The translations under genes were made by a program, and so were the position numbers. Under the pieces are notes generated by a model. It was not told where the DNA came from, made no database searches, and worked only from the letters and a program-made list of their open reading frames with translations. From Catellatospora tritici (GTDB taxonomy: Bacteria > Actinomycetota > Actinomycetes > Mycobacteriales > Micromonosporaceae), in assembly GCF_019083965.1 (NCBI RefSeq), contig NZ_JAHRCY010000024.1, forward strand, positions 1 to 64,000: a stretch of DNA of 64,000 nucleotides, given 5' to 3'. Below, one piece after another: positions 41,879-50,190 of this stretch. The first letter of the stretch is position 1. Each line of letters starts with the position of its first letter.

Positions 41879-42867
41879 GTCTCGTCCGCGCGGAGCGGCG
41901 CCGCTTCCTCAAGCGCCGCCTGATCAAATGGCTGCTGGTCATCGCGGTCGCGCTGCTGGCGATCATCGCCACCGCCTTCTTCTTCAGCAACGAGAAGGTG
42001 TCGCCAGAGGTCGTCGCCGCCGCCGAGGCGCGCGCCGAGCAGAACTACCAGTCCGCGCTCGCGGAGTGGCAGACCCGGCACCAGCACTGCGACACGGTCA
42101 CCGCGGGCACGCCCGAGGCGGACATGTGCGCCAACGAGACGGCACCGGAGCGCGGATGGTTCCCGGCCGACCTGCCGGCCACGTTCGTGTTCAAGAAGCA
42201 GTTCGAGGAACTGCTCACGGTGTGGGCGGCCATCATCGCGGTGATCGCGTTCGTGATCGGGGCCTCGTACGTCGGGGCGGAGTGGAGCAGCGGCTCGATG
42301 ATGAGCCTGCTCACCTGGCGACCGCGCCGGATGCAGGTGCTCGGCACCAAGCTGGCCGTGCTCTCGGCCTGGCTGACCGCCATCGGCGTGGTCACCCTGG
42401 CGCTGTGGACGGGTGCCTTCTGGCTGATCGCCCAGCTGCGCGGCAGTACCGATGGGATGACCTCGGGCACCTGGCAATCGCTCGGGCTGACCGGCCTGCG
42501 CGGCCTCGGCCTGGTGCTGGCGGTCGGCATCTTCGGCTTCCTGCTGGCCTCGATCGGGCGGCACACCGGCGTGGCGCTGGGTGTGGCCCTGGCCGTGATC
42601 ATCGTGGGCCAGGTGGGTCTCACCATCGTGCTGGGGCTGCTCAACGTGCCGTTCATGCAGATGTACCTGCTGCCGATGCACCTGCTGGCCTGGATGAACA
42701 AGGAATTCGTGGTCGAGAACTGGTCGAACGTCTGCAACGGGCCGGGTGCGTGCCTGCCGGAGACCAGGACGTTGACCTGGCAAGGCACCGGCTCGATCGT
42801 GCTGGGCCTGACCTTCGTGCTGGCCGTGCTCGCCTTCTGGCAGATCCGGCGGCGCGACGTCGCCTGA
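41875..42867 (+). CDS. ABC-2 type permease
   Basis: A 330-residue membrane protein with six hydrophobic helices and an extracytoplasmic loop of about 80 residues between TM1 and TM2 containing two cysteines (QHCDTV and DMCANE). It forms a transporter with the preceding ATPase. Substrate unknown. Confidence 0.88.
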   Translation: MSLVRAERRRFLKRRLIKWLLVIAVALLAIIATAFFFSNEKVSPEVVAAAEARAEQNYQSALAEWQTRHQHCDTVTAGTPEADMCANETAPERGWFPADLPATFVFKKQFEELLTVWAAIIAVIAFVIGASYVGAEWSSGSMMSLLTWRPRRMQVLGTKLAVLSAWLTAIGVVTLALWTGAFWLIAQLRGSTDGMTSGTWQSLGLTGLRGLGLVLAVGIFGFLLASIGRHTGVALGVALAVIIVGQVGLTIVLGLLNVPFMQMYLLPMHLLAWMNKEFVVENWSNVCNGPGACLPETRTLTWQGTGSIVLGLTFVLAVLAFWQIRRRDVA

Positions 42868-42903
42868 CCGAGCGATATTGCTCACTTTCTCGGTACGCGT
42901 GAA

Positions 42904-42955
42904 GCCGGGCGGCCCGGGTATCCAGCACCTGTCTGGAGTCCCGGTGCCGCCCGGC
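42904..42955 (+). terminator. Stem-loop after the first ABC operon
   Basis: Outer arms GCCGGGCGG and CCGCCCGGC enclose a smaller CCAG/CTGG hairpin, and the structure is followed by GTCTTTGT. It lies 37 nt after the permease stop. Confidence 0.65.
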
Positions 42956-43047
42956 GTCTTTGTGTGCGACAACGCCACGAACAGGTCTTTCGCTGATCTA
43001 GGCGGGGCACCTAGACTCGTTGGGCGCGGCTCGCGGGAGGGGACAAA

Positions 43048-43455
43048 ATGGAGCAGATCAGGCAGCGCCTGCGTACCGACGGCGCGGCCCTGGAGGAGCT
43101 CCCGCTCGTCCCGACCCCCCGCCGCGAACCCGGCCCGCACGACGTCGCGCCCCCGACCGAACTCGACGACGAGGTCGACTCCGACCGGCCGACCGCGGTC
43201 GTCGAGGCCGTCGAGGTCGAGACGGGGCTGACCGAGCGGGAACGGCTGATCCTCGACTTCGAGAAGCAGTGGTGGCGCCACGCGGGCGCCAAGGAGCAGG
43301 CGATCCGGGACCGGTTCGAACTCTCCGCGACCCGCTACTACCAGGTCCTCAACGCGCTGCTGGACAACCCGGCGGCGCTGGAGCACGACCCGGTGCTGGT
43401 CGGCCGCCTGCGCCGCCTGCGCGGCTCCCGCGCCCGCACCCGCTCGCTGCGCTGA
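43048..43455 (+). CDS. DUF3263 domain protein
   Basis: A 135-residue protein. The first 60 residues are charged and variable; the last 70 carry the DUF3263 core (LTERERLILDFEKQWWRHAG, AKEQAIRDRFELSATRYYQV), a small helix-turn-helix-like fold widespread in actinobacteria. A DNA-related role is likely but not shown. ATG has GGGAGGGG 5 nt upstream. Confidence 0.9.
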   Translation: MEQIRQRLRTDGAALEELPLVPTPRREPGPHDVAPPTELDDEVDSDRPTAVVEAVEVETGLTERERLILDFEKQWWRHAGAKEQAIRDRFELSATRYYQVLNALLDNPAALEHDPVLVGRLRRLRGSRARTRSLR

Positions 43456-43570
43456 CCGGCCGCTCGCCGGGGCACGTGTAAGAAACCCGGAAGGTCGCTG
43501 AAAGAACTCTCAGCTACCGTCCGGGTTCTCCCCGATGGGTCCGGGGATGCGTGGTCGTACTGTGGCGGTC

Positions 43571-46426
43571 ATGCGCGCGCTCGCGGCCCGGTGGTGGGCT
43601 CGGACAGGTGCCGACCGGTGGAGTCGGCGACGATGGATCGGGCTCGGCGTCGCCGTGCTGCTGCTGGCGGCGGCGGTGGTCTGGGCGGTGCTGCCCACCC
43701 CGGTGGCGTACCGGACGGTGGACGAGCGGGTCTCGGTCCGGTCCGGGCCGGAGGGCACCGAGTCGGTCACCCTCGACACCCGCCTCTACCTGCCCAAGGA
43801 CGCCTCGGCCCGGCACAAGGTGCCCGCGCTGCTGCTCGCGCACGGGTTCGGCGCCACCAAGGAGAGCGTCACGGCCGACGCCCAGGACCTGGCCGGGCTC
43901 GGCTACGCCGTGCTCACCTGGACCGCGCGCGGCTTCGGCGCCAGCTCCGGGCAGATCCACCTCGACGCCCCCGACTACGAGGTCCGCGACGCCAGCCGAC
44001 TGCTCGACCACCTGGCCAAGCGCCCCGACATCGTGCTCGACGGCTCCGGCGACCCGCGTGTGGGCGTGCTCGGCGGCTCGTACGGCGGCGCCCTGTCGCT
44101 GCTGCTCGCCGCGTACGACCACCGCGTCGACGCGATCGTCCCCATGATCACCTGGAACGACCTGAGCCGGTCGCTGTTCGCCCAGTCGGCCGTCCCGGCC
44201 ACCGGCGACGCCGCCGTGGACGAGGCGATCCGCTACGACGGCGTGTTCAAGCAGGCCTGGGCGGGCGTCTTCTTCGGCTCGGGCGCCGGTGGCGGCCGCG
44301 GCGGGATCAGCCTCGGGGGCGCCCAGGGCACCGACGGAGCGGCCGTTTCGGGCGGCACCGGCGTGACCGGCAACCCGCAGTGCGGCCGCTGGGCCGAGGA
44401 CGTGTGCCAGACGTACCTGCGCATCGCCACCACCGGGCGACTGGACGCGCCCGCCCGGGAGCTGCTGGCCAGCCGCAGCCCGGCCGGGGTGCTCGACCGG
44501 ATCAAGGCCCCGACGCTGCTGATCCAGGGCGCGGCCGACTCGCTGTTCCCGCTGGGTGAGGCCGACGCCAACGCGCGCGGCATCGCCGCGAAGGGCACGC
44601 CGGTGCGGGTGGCCTGGTTCACCGGCGGCCACGACGGCGGCGAGGGCCCGCAGTCCGACCAGGACCGACTCAAGTACCTGACCGCGCAGTGGTTCGACCA
44701 CTACCTCAAGGGCAACGGCACGGCCCCCGCCGACACGTTCACCTACTCGCGCATCACCGGCCTGGACGCCGTCGACCGAGGCACCATGGCCACCGGCTAC
44801 CAGGTCACCGACTACCCGGGCGTGGACGGCGCCGGTTCGGTGCGGGTGCGGCTGTCCGGCCCGCCGCGCGGCATCGCCAACCCGCCCAACGGCACCCCGG
44901 CCGCGCTCTCGTCGCTGCCCAGCGCCGGTGCGCTGGCGAGCTTCGTGAGTGGCGCCGTCACCGACCTGCCCGGCCAGCACGCGCGCTGGGAGTCGGCGCC
45001 GCTGGACGAGAACACGACCATCGTCGGCTCCCCGACGGTCAGCATCCGGGCCGCGTCGCCGACCGGCGAGGCGGTGCTGTTCGTCAAGCTGTACGACGTC
45101 GACCCCGGTGGCTCGGCCACCCTGAGCAACGGCCTGGTCGCCCCGGTCCGCCTCACCGGTCTGCCGACCACGATCGATCAGGCCCAGCCGGTGCGCGTGA
45201 CGTTGCCCGCGATCGTGCGCGAGATCGAGGCGGGCCACCGGCTGCGCCTCACCGTCGCCACCGCCGACCAGTCGTACCTGGGCCCGGTCGCGCCGACGGT
45301 GTACACGGTGGGCATCGGGACGGGCAGCAGCGCCGACCTCACCTTGCCGACCGTGCGGGCGACGCCGATCGCCACCGCCGACGCGCTGTGGCTGTACCTG
45401 CTGATCGGGCTGGTGGCGCTGCTCGCGCTGGGGCTGGCCATCGCGATCATGGTGGCTCGTCGCCGCACCCGGCGGCTGGACCGCTCGGTCGTGGCCGAAC
45501 ACGCCGACACCCCACTGCGGGTGCGCGGCCTGCGCAAGACGTACGGCGACTTCGTGGCCGTCGACCACATCGACTTCACGGTCGAACGCGGTCAGGTCGT
45601 CGGCCTGCTCGGGCCCAACGGCGCGGGCAAGACCACCAGCCTGCGGGTGCTGATGGGCCTCACCCAGGCCACCAAGGGCGACGTGCTGATCTTCGGGCAC
45701 CGGCTGGCGCCGGGCGCCCCGGTCCTGTCCCGCATCGGCGCGCTGGTCGAAGGGCCGGGCTTCCTGCCCCACCTCACCGGCGAGCAGAACCTGCACGCGT
45801 ACTGGCGGGCCACCGGCCGCCCGTGGGAACAGGCCCGCTTCACCGACGCGCTGGAGATCGCCGGGCTCGGCGACGCGATCAACCGCAAGGTCAAGAACTA
45901 CAGCCACGGTATGAAGCAGCGCCTCGCCGTCGCCCAGGCCATGCTCGGCCTGCCGGAGCTGCTGGTGCTCGACGAACCCACGGACGGGCTCGACCCGCCG
46001 CAGATCGCCGAGATGCGCCGGGTGCTGCAGCGCTACGCCCAGGACGGCCGGGCGGTGCTCGTCTCCAGCCACCTGCTGGCCGAGGTCGAGCAGACCTGCA
46101 CCCACGCCGTCGTGGTGAACAAGGGCAAGGTCGTCGCGTCCGGGCGGGTCGAGGAGATCGTCGGGGACAGCCCGACCACGCTGCTCGACGTCACCGACAT
46201 CGACCTGGCCAGCCGCACCCTGGACCGCCTCGACGGCGTCGCCGGGTACGCGGTGGACGGGGAGCGGACGCTGGTCGTCGACCTCGGCGACGTGAGCCGC
46301 ACCGACGCGGTGACGGCGCTGGTCAAGGCCGGAGTCGGCGTCGACCGGGTGACGCCGCGGCGGCGCCTGGAGGACGCGTTCCTGGCGCTGGTGGGCGAGT
46401 CGACGGCAGGGAGTGGAGACCGATGA
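43571..46426 (+). CDS. Alpha/beta hydrolase fused to ABC ATP-binding domain
   Basis: A 951-residue fusion. TM1 (about 22-42) leads out of the cell. Residues 45-600 are an X-Pro dipeptidyl-peptidase (CocE/S15)-like hydrolase: nucleophile S170 (GGSYGG), D323 (GAADSLF) and H354 (TGGHDGG), followed by a beta-rich C-terminal domain. TM2 (606-628) returns inside. An ABC ATPase follows: Walker A 681-689 (GPNGAGKTT), signature YSHGMKQRLA, Walker B LLVLDEPTDGLD, H-loop SSHLLAE. Start ATG has TACTGT 7 nt upstream (leaderless pattern). Stop overlaps the permease ATG (ATGA). Coupling of outer hydrolysis to transport is inferred. Confidence 0.9.
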   Translation: MRALAARWWARTGADRWSRRRWIGLGVAVLLLAAAVVWAVLPTPVAYRTVDERVSVRSGPEGTESVTLDTRLYLPKDASARHKVPALLLAHGFGATKESVTADAQDLAGLGYAVLTWTARGFGASSGQIHLDAPDYEVRDASRLLDHLAKRPDIVLDGSGDPRVGVLGGSYGGALSLLLAAYDHRVDAIVPMITWNDLSRSLFAQSAVPATGDAAVDEAIRYDGVFKQAWAGVFFGSGAGGGRGGISLGGAQGTDGAAVSGGTGVTGNPQCGRWAEDVCQTYLRIATTGRLDAPARELLASRSPAGVLDRIKAPTLLIQGAADSLFPLGEADANARGIAAKGTPVRVAWFTGGHDGGEGPQSDQDRLKYLTAQWFDHYLKGNGTAPADTFTYSRITGLDAVDRGTMATGYQVTDYPGVDGAGSVRVRLSGPPRGIANPPNGTPAALSSLPSAGALASFVSGAVTDLPGQHARWESAPLDENTTIVGSPTVSIRAASPTGEAVLFVKLYDVDPGGSATLSNGLVAPVRLTGLPTTIDQAQPVRVTLPAIVREIEAGHRLRLTVATADQSYLGPVAPTVYTVGIGTGSSADLTLPTVRATPIATADALWLYLLIGLVALLALGLAIAIMVARRRTRRLDRSVVAEHADTPLRVRGLRKTYGDFVAVDHIDFTVERGQVVGLLGPNGAGKTTSLRVLMGLTQATKGDVLIFGHRLAPGAPVLSRIGALVEGPGFLPHLTGEQNLHAYWRATGRPWEQARFTDALEIAGLGDAINRKVKNYSHGMKQRLAVAQAMLGLPELLVLDEPTDGLDPPQIAEMRRVLQRYAQDGRAVLVSSHLLAEVEQTCTHAVVVNKGKVVASGRVEEIVGDSPTTLLDVTDIDLASRTLDRLDGVAGYAVDGERTLVVDLGDVSRTDAVTALVKAGVGVDRVTPRRRLEDAFLALVGESTAGSGDR

Positions 46427-47307
46427 GCACGACCGCTGAGACGACCCGCACCGACGGCGCCGCCGTCGACTACCGGCCGAGCCGGACGCTGACCTACGCC
46501 ACCGAGTTCCAGCGGCAGTGGCGCCGACGGCGTACGCAGCTCGCGCTCGGGTTCATGGTGCTACTGCCGGTGATCCTGCTGATCGCGTTCGAGCTGGGCA
46601 GCGGCGACGACGACGGGCGTAACGGCCGGGGCCAGTTCTCGCAGCTGGTGGACGTGGCCGTGTCGGGCGGGCTCAACTTCGCCCTGTTCACCGTGTTCGT
46701 GTCCGCGAGCTTCCTGCTGGTCGTGGTCGTGGCGCTGTTCCACGGCGACACGGTCGCGTCCGAGGCGAGCTGGGGCAGCCTGCGCTATCTGCTCGCCGTG
46801 CCGGTGCCGCGCGCCCGCCTGCTCGGCGTGAAGCTGGGCGTCGCGCTCAGCTACTCCGCCCTGGCGATCGCGCTGCTGGTGGGCACCGCCCTCGCGCTCG
46901 GCACGCTGCGCTACGGCTGGCACCCGCTGCAGTCGGGTATCGCCGCCGAGGTGCCCGCCGGGGAGGGCGTGCTGCGGCTGCTGTCCATCGCCGGGTACCT
47001 GGGGCTGACGCTGCTGGTCGTGGCCGGGCTGGCGTTCCTGCTGTCGGTGCTGACGGACGCGCCGCTGGGAGCGGTCGGCGGTGCGGTGCTGCTCTACATC
47101 GTGTCGAGCATCCTCGACCAGATCACCGCGCTGGGCACGCTGCGCAACTTCCTGCCCACCCACTTCTCCCAGGCGTACCTCGGGCTACTGACCACCCCGA
47201 TGCAGTTCGACGACGTGATCAAGGGCGCGATCTCGGCCATCTCGTACGCGGCGGTCTTCTGGGGGCTGGCCTTCTGGCGCTTCTCCCGCAAGGACGTGGT
47301 GAGCTGA
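46423..47307 (+). CDS. ABC-2 type permease (partner of fused ATPase)
   Basis: A 294-residue membrane protein with six hydrophobic helices: one near residues 40-58, a second at FALFTVFVSASFLLVVVVAL, and others toward the C-terminus. The segment GDTVASEASWGSLRYLLAVP between helices 2 and 3 is typical of ABC-2 permeases. Translationally coupled to the hydrolase-ATPase fusion. Substrate unknown. Confidence 0.9.
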   Translation: MSTTAETTRTDGAAVDYRPSRTLTYATEFQRQWRRRRTQLALGFMVLLPVILLIAFELGSGDDDGRNGRGQFSQLVDVAVSGGLNFALFTVFVSASFLLVVVVALFHGDTVASEASWGSLRYLLAVPVPRARLLGVKLGVALSYSALAIALLVGTALALGTLRYGWHPLQSGIAAEVPAGEGVLRLLSIAGYLGLTLLVVAGLAFLLSVLTDAPLGAVGGAVLLYIVSSILDQITALGTLRNFLPTHFSQAYLGLLTTPMQFDDVIKGAISAISYAAVFWGLAFWRFSRKDVVS

Positions 47308-47347
47308 CCGCTCGGGGCCGCCGGGGCACTCCGCACAACCCGGTTTA

Positions 47348-47414
47348 CATTGACGCTGGCCTATCTGGAGGACGATTCTCCGAAATTCCTCCTCTGGATA
47401 GGCCAGCGTCGATG
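47348..47414. repeat. Family B inverted repeat, copy 3
   Basis: A 67-bp copy with arms GACGCTGGCCTATCTGGAGG and CCTCTGGATAGGCCAGCGTC, 40 bp after the permease stop. The closest to perfect of the three. Confidence 0.85.
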
Positions 47415-47544
47415 CTAGGTGGGCGCGGGGCGCGGGGCGCGGGGCGCGGGCGCGGTCGCCGAGGCGCCAGGGCGGGGCGGCCCTGACGTGACGCTTACAT
47501 TGCGGGGGGTCCGGTCCTGACGAGCGGTTGTCAGGGTTCTCCTC

Positions 47545-47814
47545 ATGAAACGTGTGCTCGCAATGACGGCGCTCGCCGTGATGGTCGGCGTGGCGCTGAC
47601 CGGGTGCCGCGGCGGCGGTGGGCGGGACGGTGCCGGAGCCCCAGCCGACAAGGGCGGCACGACTGTCACCACCCCCGCCCCGGCGAAGAACGCCGCCGAT
47701 CCCGCGGCGGCCGCCGCACCGACCGACACCGATCTCAGCGAGATCGACAAGATGCTCGCCGAGCTGGACGGGCAACTGACGAAGGCAGAGGAGAGCCCCA
47801 GCGATGCGGACTGA
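47545..47814 (+). CDS. Small lipoprotein
   Basis: An 89-residue protein with a lipoprotein signal (MKRVLAMTALAVMVGVALTGC; lipobox LTGC, lipidated C21), a low-complexity alanine/proline/threonine middle, and a helical end DLSEIDKMLAELDGQLTKAE. It overlaps the next gene by 11 nt, so both are made together. Function unknown; a complex with the next protein through the helix is plausible. Confidence 0.75.
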   Translation: MKRVLAMTALAVMVGVALTGCRGGGGRDGAGAPADKGGTTVTTPAPAKNAADPAAAAAPTDTDLSEIDKMLAELDGQLTKAEESPSDAD

Positions 47815-48577
47815 CAAGCGCACCAGTACCGGCCGCCTGTTCCTGGTGGGCCGTCTCGCGGCCGCCGGACTGGTCGCGGCCACCTTCGGCCTGACCGCGG
47901 CCCTGCCCGCGCAGGCGGCGGCACCGACCAGCGTCGTGCGGTCGGACCGGGCGACCACCGTCGACGCGGCCAAGAAGCTGGTCACCGCGCGGATCGACGG
48001 CCGCTTGGCAGTACTGCGCGCCAACGGGGTGGCGATCAACAGCGCGGCGCGGCTGTCCGACGGGCACCAGGCCGCACTCAAGGCGATCATCGAGAAGGAC
48101 ATCGCCGGGCTGACCGAGCTGAAGACGAAGGTCGCGGGCGAGACCACGCTCGAGGCGATCAAGGCCGACTCGCGCAGCATGGTCGAGGACTACCGCGTGT
48201 ACATGCTGGTGCAGAAGCAGGTGCACCTGGCGGTGGCGGCGGACGTGGAGACCGCGGCGGTGGCCCGGCTCCGTACCGCGTACGACAAGTTGGCCAAGGC
48301 GATCGAGGCGGCCAAGGCCGGCGGCAAGGACGTCGGCGACGCCGAGGCGAAGCTGGCCGACATGAAGTCGCAGCTCGACAAGGCTGAGGCGGCCGTGAGC
48401 GGGGTCGCCGACGCGCTGCTGGCGGTCCAGCCCGGCCCCGACGCCGATGCGATCAAGGCGAAGACGCAGGCGGCCCGGGGCAAGGTGCACGACGCGCGGA
48501 CCGCGCTCAAGGCGGCGATCGCCGACGCCAAGGCGATCCGGGACGTGGTCAAGGACAAGGCCGCCAAGTCGAAGTGA
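47804..48577 (+). CDS. Secreted helical protein
   Basis: A 257-residue protein with a signal peptide (about residues 1-38, ending ALPAQAAA). The mature part is almost wholly alpha-helical and rich in Ala, Lys, Asp and Glu, with heptad-like spacing (DKLAKAIEAAKAGGKD, LADMKSQLDKAEAAVS), so a coiled coil or helical bundle. The start at 47804 lies inside the lipoprotein gene. No known domain recognised. Confidence 0.75.
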   Translation: MRTDKRTSTGRLFLVGRLAAAGLVAATFGLTAALPAQAAAPTSVVRSDRATTVDAAKKLVTARIDGRLAVLRANGVAINSAARLSDGHQAALKAIIEKDIAGLTELKTKVAGETTLEAIKADSRSMVEDYRVYMLVQKQVHLAVAADVETAAVARLRTAYDKLAKAIEAAKAGGKDVGDAEAKLADMKSQLDKAEAAVSGVADALLAVQPGPDADAIKAKTQAARGKVHDARTALKAAIADAKAIRDVVKDKAAKSK

Positions 48578-48584
48578 TCTGTAC

Positions 48585-48620
48585 TCCCAGGGGGTGAGGC
48601 GTAGGTCTCATCCCCTGGGA
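48585..48620 (+). terminator. Terminator of the lipoprotein/helical protein pair
   Basis: A 14-bp stem with one G-T pair (TCCCAGGGGGTGAG with CTCATCCCCTGGGA) and an 8-nt loop lies 8 nt after the stop. It separates this pair from the riboswitch-controlled thrC. Confidence 0.8.
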
Positions 48621-48673
48621 ACGCTGGCCCGGCCTGATCCGGTTCTGATTAACTACGAATCACAACTGAATAC

Positions 48674-48783
48674 CTCATCCAGAGGAGCTGAGGGACACGG
48701 CCCGACGACGCTCCGGCAACCACCATCGATGGCAGGTGCCAACTCCGTCCGGCGCGCCACGGTGGCGACGTCGGGAAGATGAG
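48674..48783 (+). ncRNA. SAM-I (S-box) riboswitch
   Basis: A 110-nt leader with the S-box features in order: P1 CTCATC (48674-48679) pairing with GATGAG (48778-48783), AGAGGAGCTGAGGGACACGG, the GGCCCGACGA turn, CGGCAACC, and AGGTGCCAACTCC before P4. These are the most conserved blocks of the class. The thrC ribosome site AGAGGA begins within and after the closing P1 strand, so control is most likely at translation start; no separate terminator hairpin is visible between P1 and the gene. Confidence 0.9.
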
Positions 48784-48794
48784 AGGACATCCTC

Positions 48795-50075
48795 GTGACG
48801 ACTTCCGTCATCTCGCCCCTTGGCGTCGACTCTCCCGCTCGCGGTCTCGAGTGTCGTGGTTGCGGTGCCCGCTTCCCCCTCGCCGCCCAGCACGCCTGTT
48901 ACGAGTGTTTCGGCCCGCTGGAAGTCTGGTACGACGCCGACGCGCTGGCCAAGGTGACCCGGGCCCAGATCCAGGCCGGTCCGCAGAACATCTGGCGCTA
49001 CGCCGGGCTGCTGCCGGTCGGACAGCACGAGGCCGACCGGGTGACCCTGGACCCGGGCCTGACCCCGCTGGTCCGCGCCGACGCCCTGGCCGCCGAGATC
49101 GGCCTGCGCGCGCCGCTGTGGGTGAAGGACGATTCGGCCAACCCGACCCACTCGTTCAAGGACCGCGTGGTGTCGGTGGCCCTGACCGCCGCCAAGGCGC
49201 TCGGCTTCACCCGCTACGCCTGCGCCTCCACCGGCAACCTGGCCAACTCCGTCGCCGCGCACGCGGCCCGCGCCGGCGTGCCCTCGATCGTCTTCATCCC
49301 ATACGACCTGGAGCAGGGCAAGATCATTACCACTGCCGTGTACGGCGGTGACCTGGTCGCCATCGAGGGGTCGTACGACGACGTGAACCGCCTGTGCTCG
49401 GAGCTGGTCGAGACCGACGACTTCGAGGACACCGCGTTCGTCAACGTGAACGTGCGTCCGTTCTACGCCGAGGGTTCCAAGACGCTGGGCTACGAGGTGG
49501 CCGAGCAGCTCGGCTGGCGCATCCCGGCCCAGGTGGTCATCCCGATGGCCTCCGGCGAGCTGCTGACCAAGGTGGACAAGGCGTTCCAGGAGCTGGTCGA
49601 GGCCGGTCTGGCGGTGGCGCCGGAGGGTGGCTGGAAGGTGTTCGGCGCCCAGTCGGCAGGCTGCAACCCGATCGCGACCGCACTGCACGCGAACACCGAC
49701 GTGATCACTCCCGTGAAGCCGACGGGCATCGCCAAGTCGCTCAACATCGGCGACCCGGCCGCGGGGCTATACGCCCTGGAGGCCGTGCGCCGCACCGGCG
49801 GCTGGATGGACTACGCCTCCGACGACGAGATCCGCGACGCGATCCGGCTGCTGGCCCGCACCACCGGCGTGTTCGCCGAGACCGCGGGTGGCGTCACCAC
49901 CGCCGTCACCGCCAAGCTGGTCGCCTCGGGCAAGCTCGACCCGACGCTGGAGACGGTCGTCTACAACACCGGCGAGGGCCTCAAGACCCTGGACGCGGTC
50001 GCCGAGCTGGTCGGCCCGACCTATCGGGTGAAGCCTTCGCTGAAGGCGGCGCGCGAGGCGGGCCTGCTGGGCTGA
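48795..50075 (+). CDS. thrC: Threonine synthase
   Basis: A 426-residue PLP fold-type II enzyme that makes threonine from O-phosphohomoserine. The N-terminus carries a zinc-ribbon-like Cys4 (C20, C23, C35, C38). The PLP lysine is K122 (THSFKDR). ASTGNLANSVAAHAA follows as the phosphate/cofactor loop. Length is in the long, plant-like class, whose plant members are activated by SAM. Start GTG. Expression is under a SAM-I riboswitch, so threonine output appears tied to the methionine/SAM branch that shares its precursor. Confidence 0.95.
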   Translation: MTTSVISPLGVDSPARGLECRGCGARFPLAAQHACYECFGPLEVWYDADALAKVTRAQIQAGPQNIWRYAGLLPVGQHEADRVTLDPGLTPLVRADALAAEIGLRAPLWVKDDSANPTHSFKDRVVSVALTAAKALGFTRYACASTGNLANSVAAHAARAGVPSIVFIPYDLEQGKIITTAVYGGDLVAIEGSYDDVNRLCSELVETDDFEDTAFVNVNVRPFYAEGSKTLGYEVAEQLGWRIPAQVVIPMASGELLTKVDKAFQELVEAGLAVAPEGGWKVFGAQSAGCNPIATALHANTDVITPVKPTGIAKSLNIGDPAAGLYALEAVRRTGGWMDYASDDEIRDAIRLLARTTGVFAETAGGVTTAVTAKLVASGKLDPTLETVVYNTGEGLKTLDAVAELVGPTYRVKPSLKAAREAGLLG

Positions 50076-50101
50076 GCCTCGGCCGGGCCGCCGGTCGAAC
50101 G

Positions 50102-50130
50102 GGCGCGTGGCACTGCGAACGCCACGCGCC
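50102..50130 (+). terminator. Terminator of thrC
   Basis: A perfect 10-bp stem (GGCGCGTGGC with GCCACGCGCC) around a 9-nt loop, 27 nt after the thrC stop. Confidence 0.8.
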
Positions 50131-50190
50131 GGGCCGGGCGGCGGGGAAAACCGGATGCGGCGGCCGGGGCGGCCGGGCACCCTGGCGGGC

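Noticed and set aside
43514..46105. 863-codon open frame on the minus strand
   Set aside because: Antisense shadow of the hydrolase-ABC fusion. It has no domain motif and is rich in Arg, Gly, Gln and Val, as GC-rich shadows are.
48674..48783. T-box leader before thrC
   Set aside because: Threonine genes are often T-box controlled, but no T-box sequence (AGGGTGGNACCGCG) or specifier loop is seen, while all S-box blocks are.
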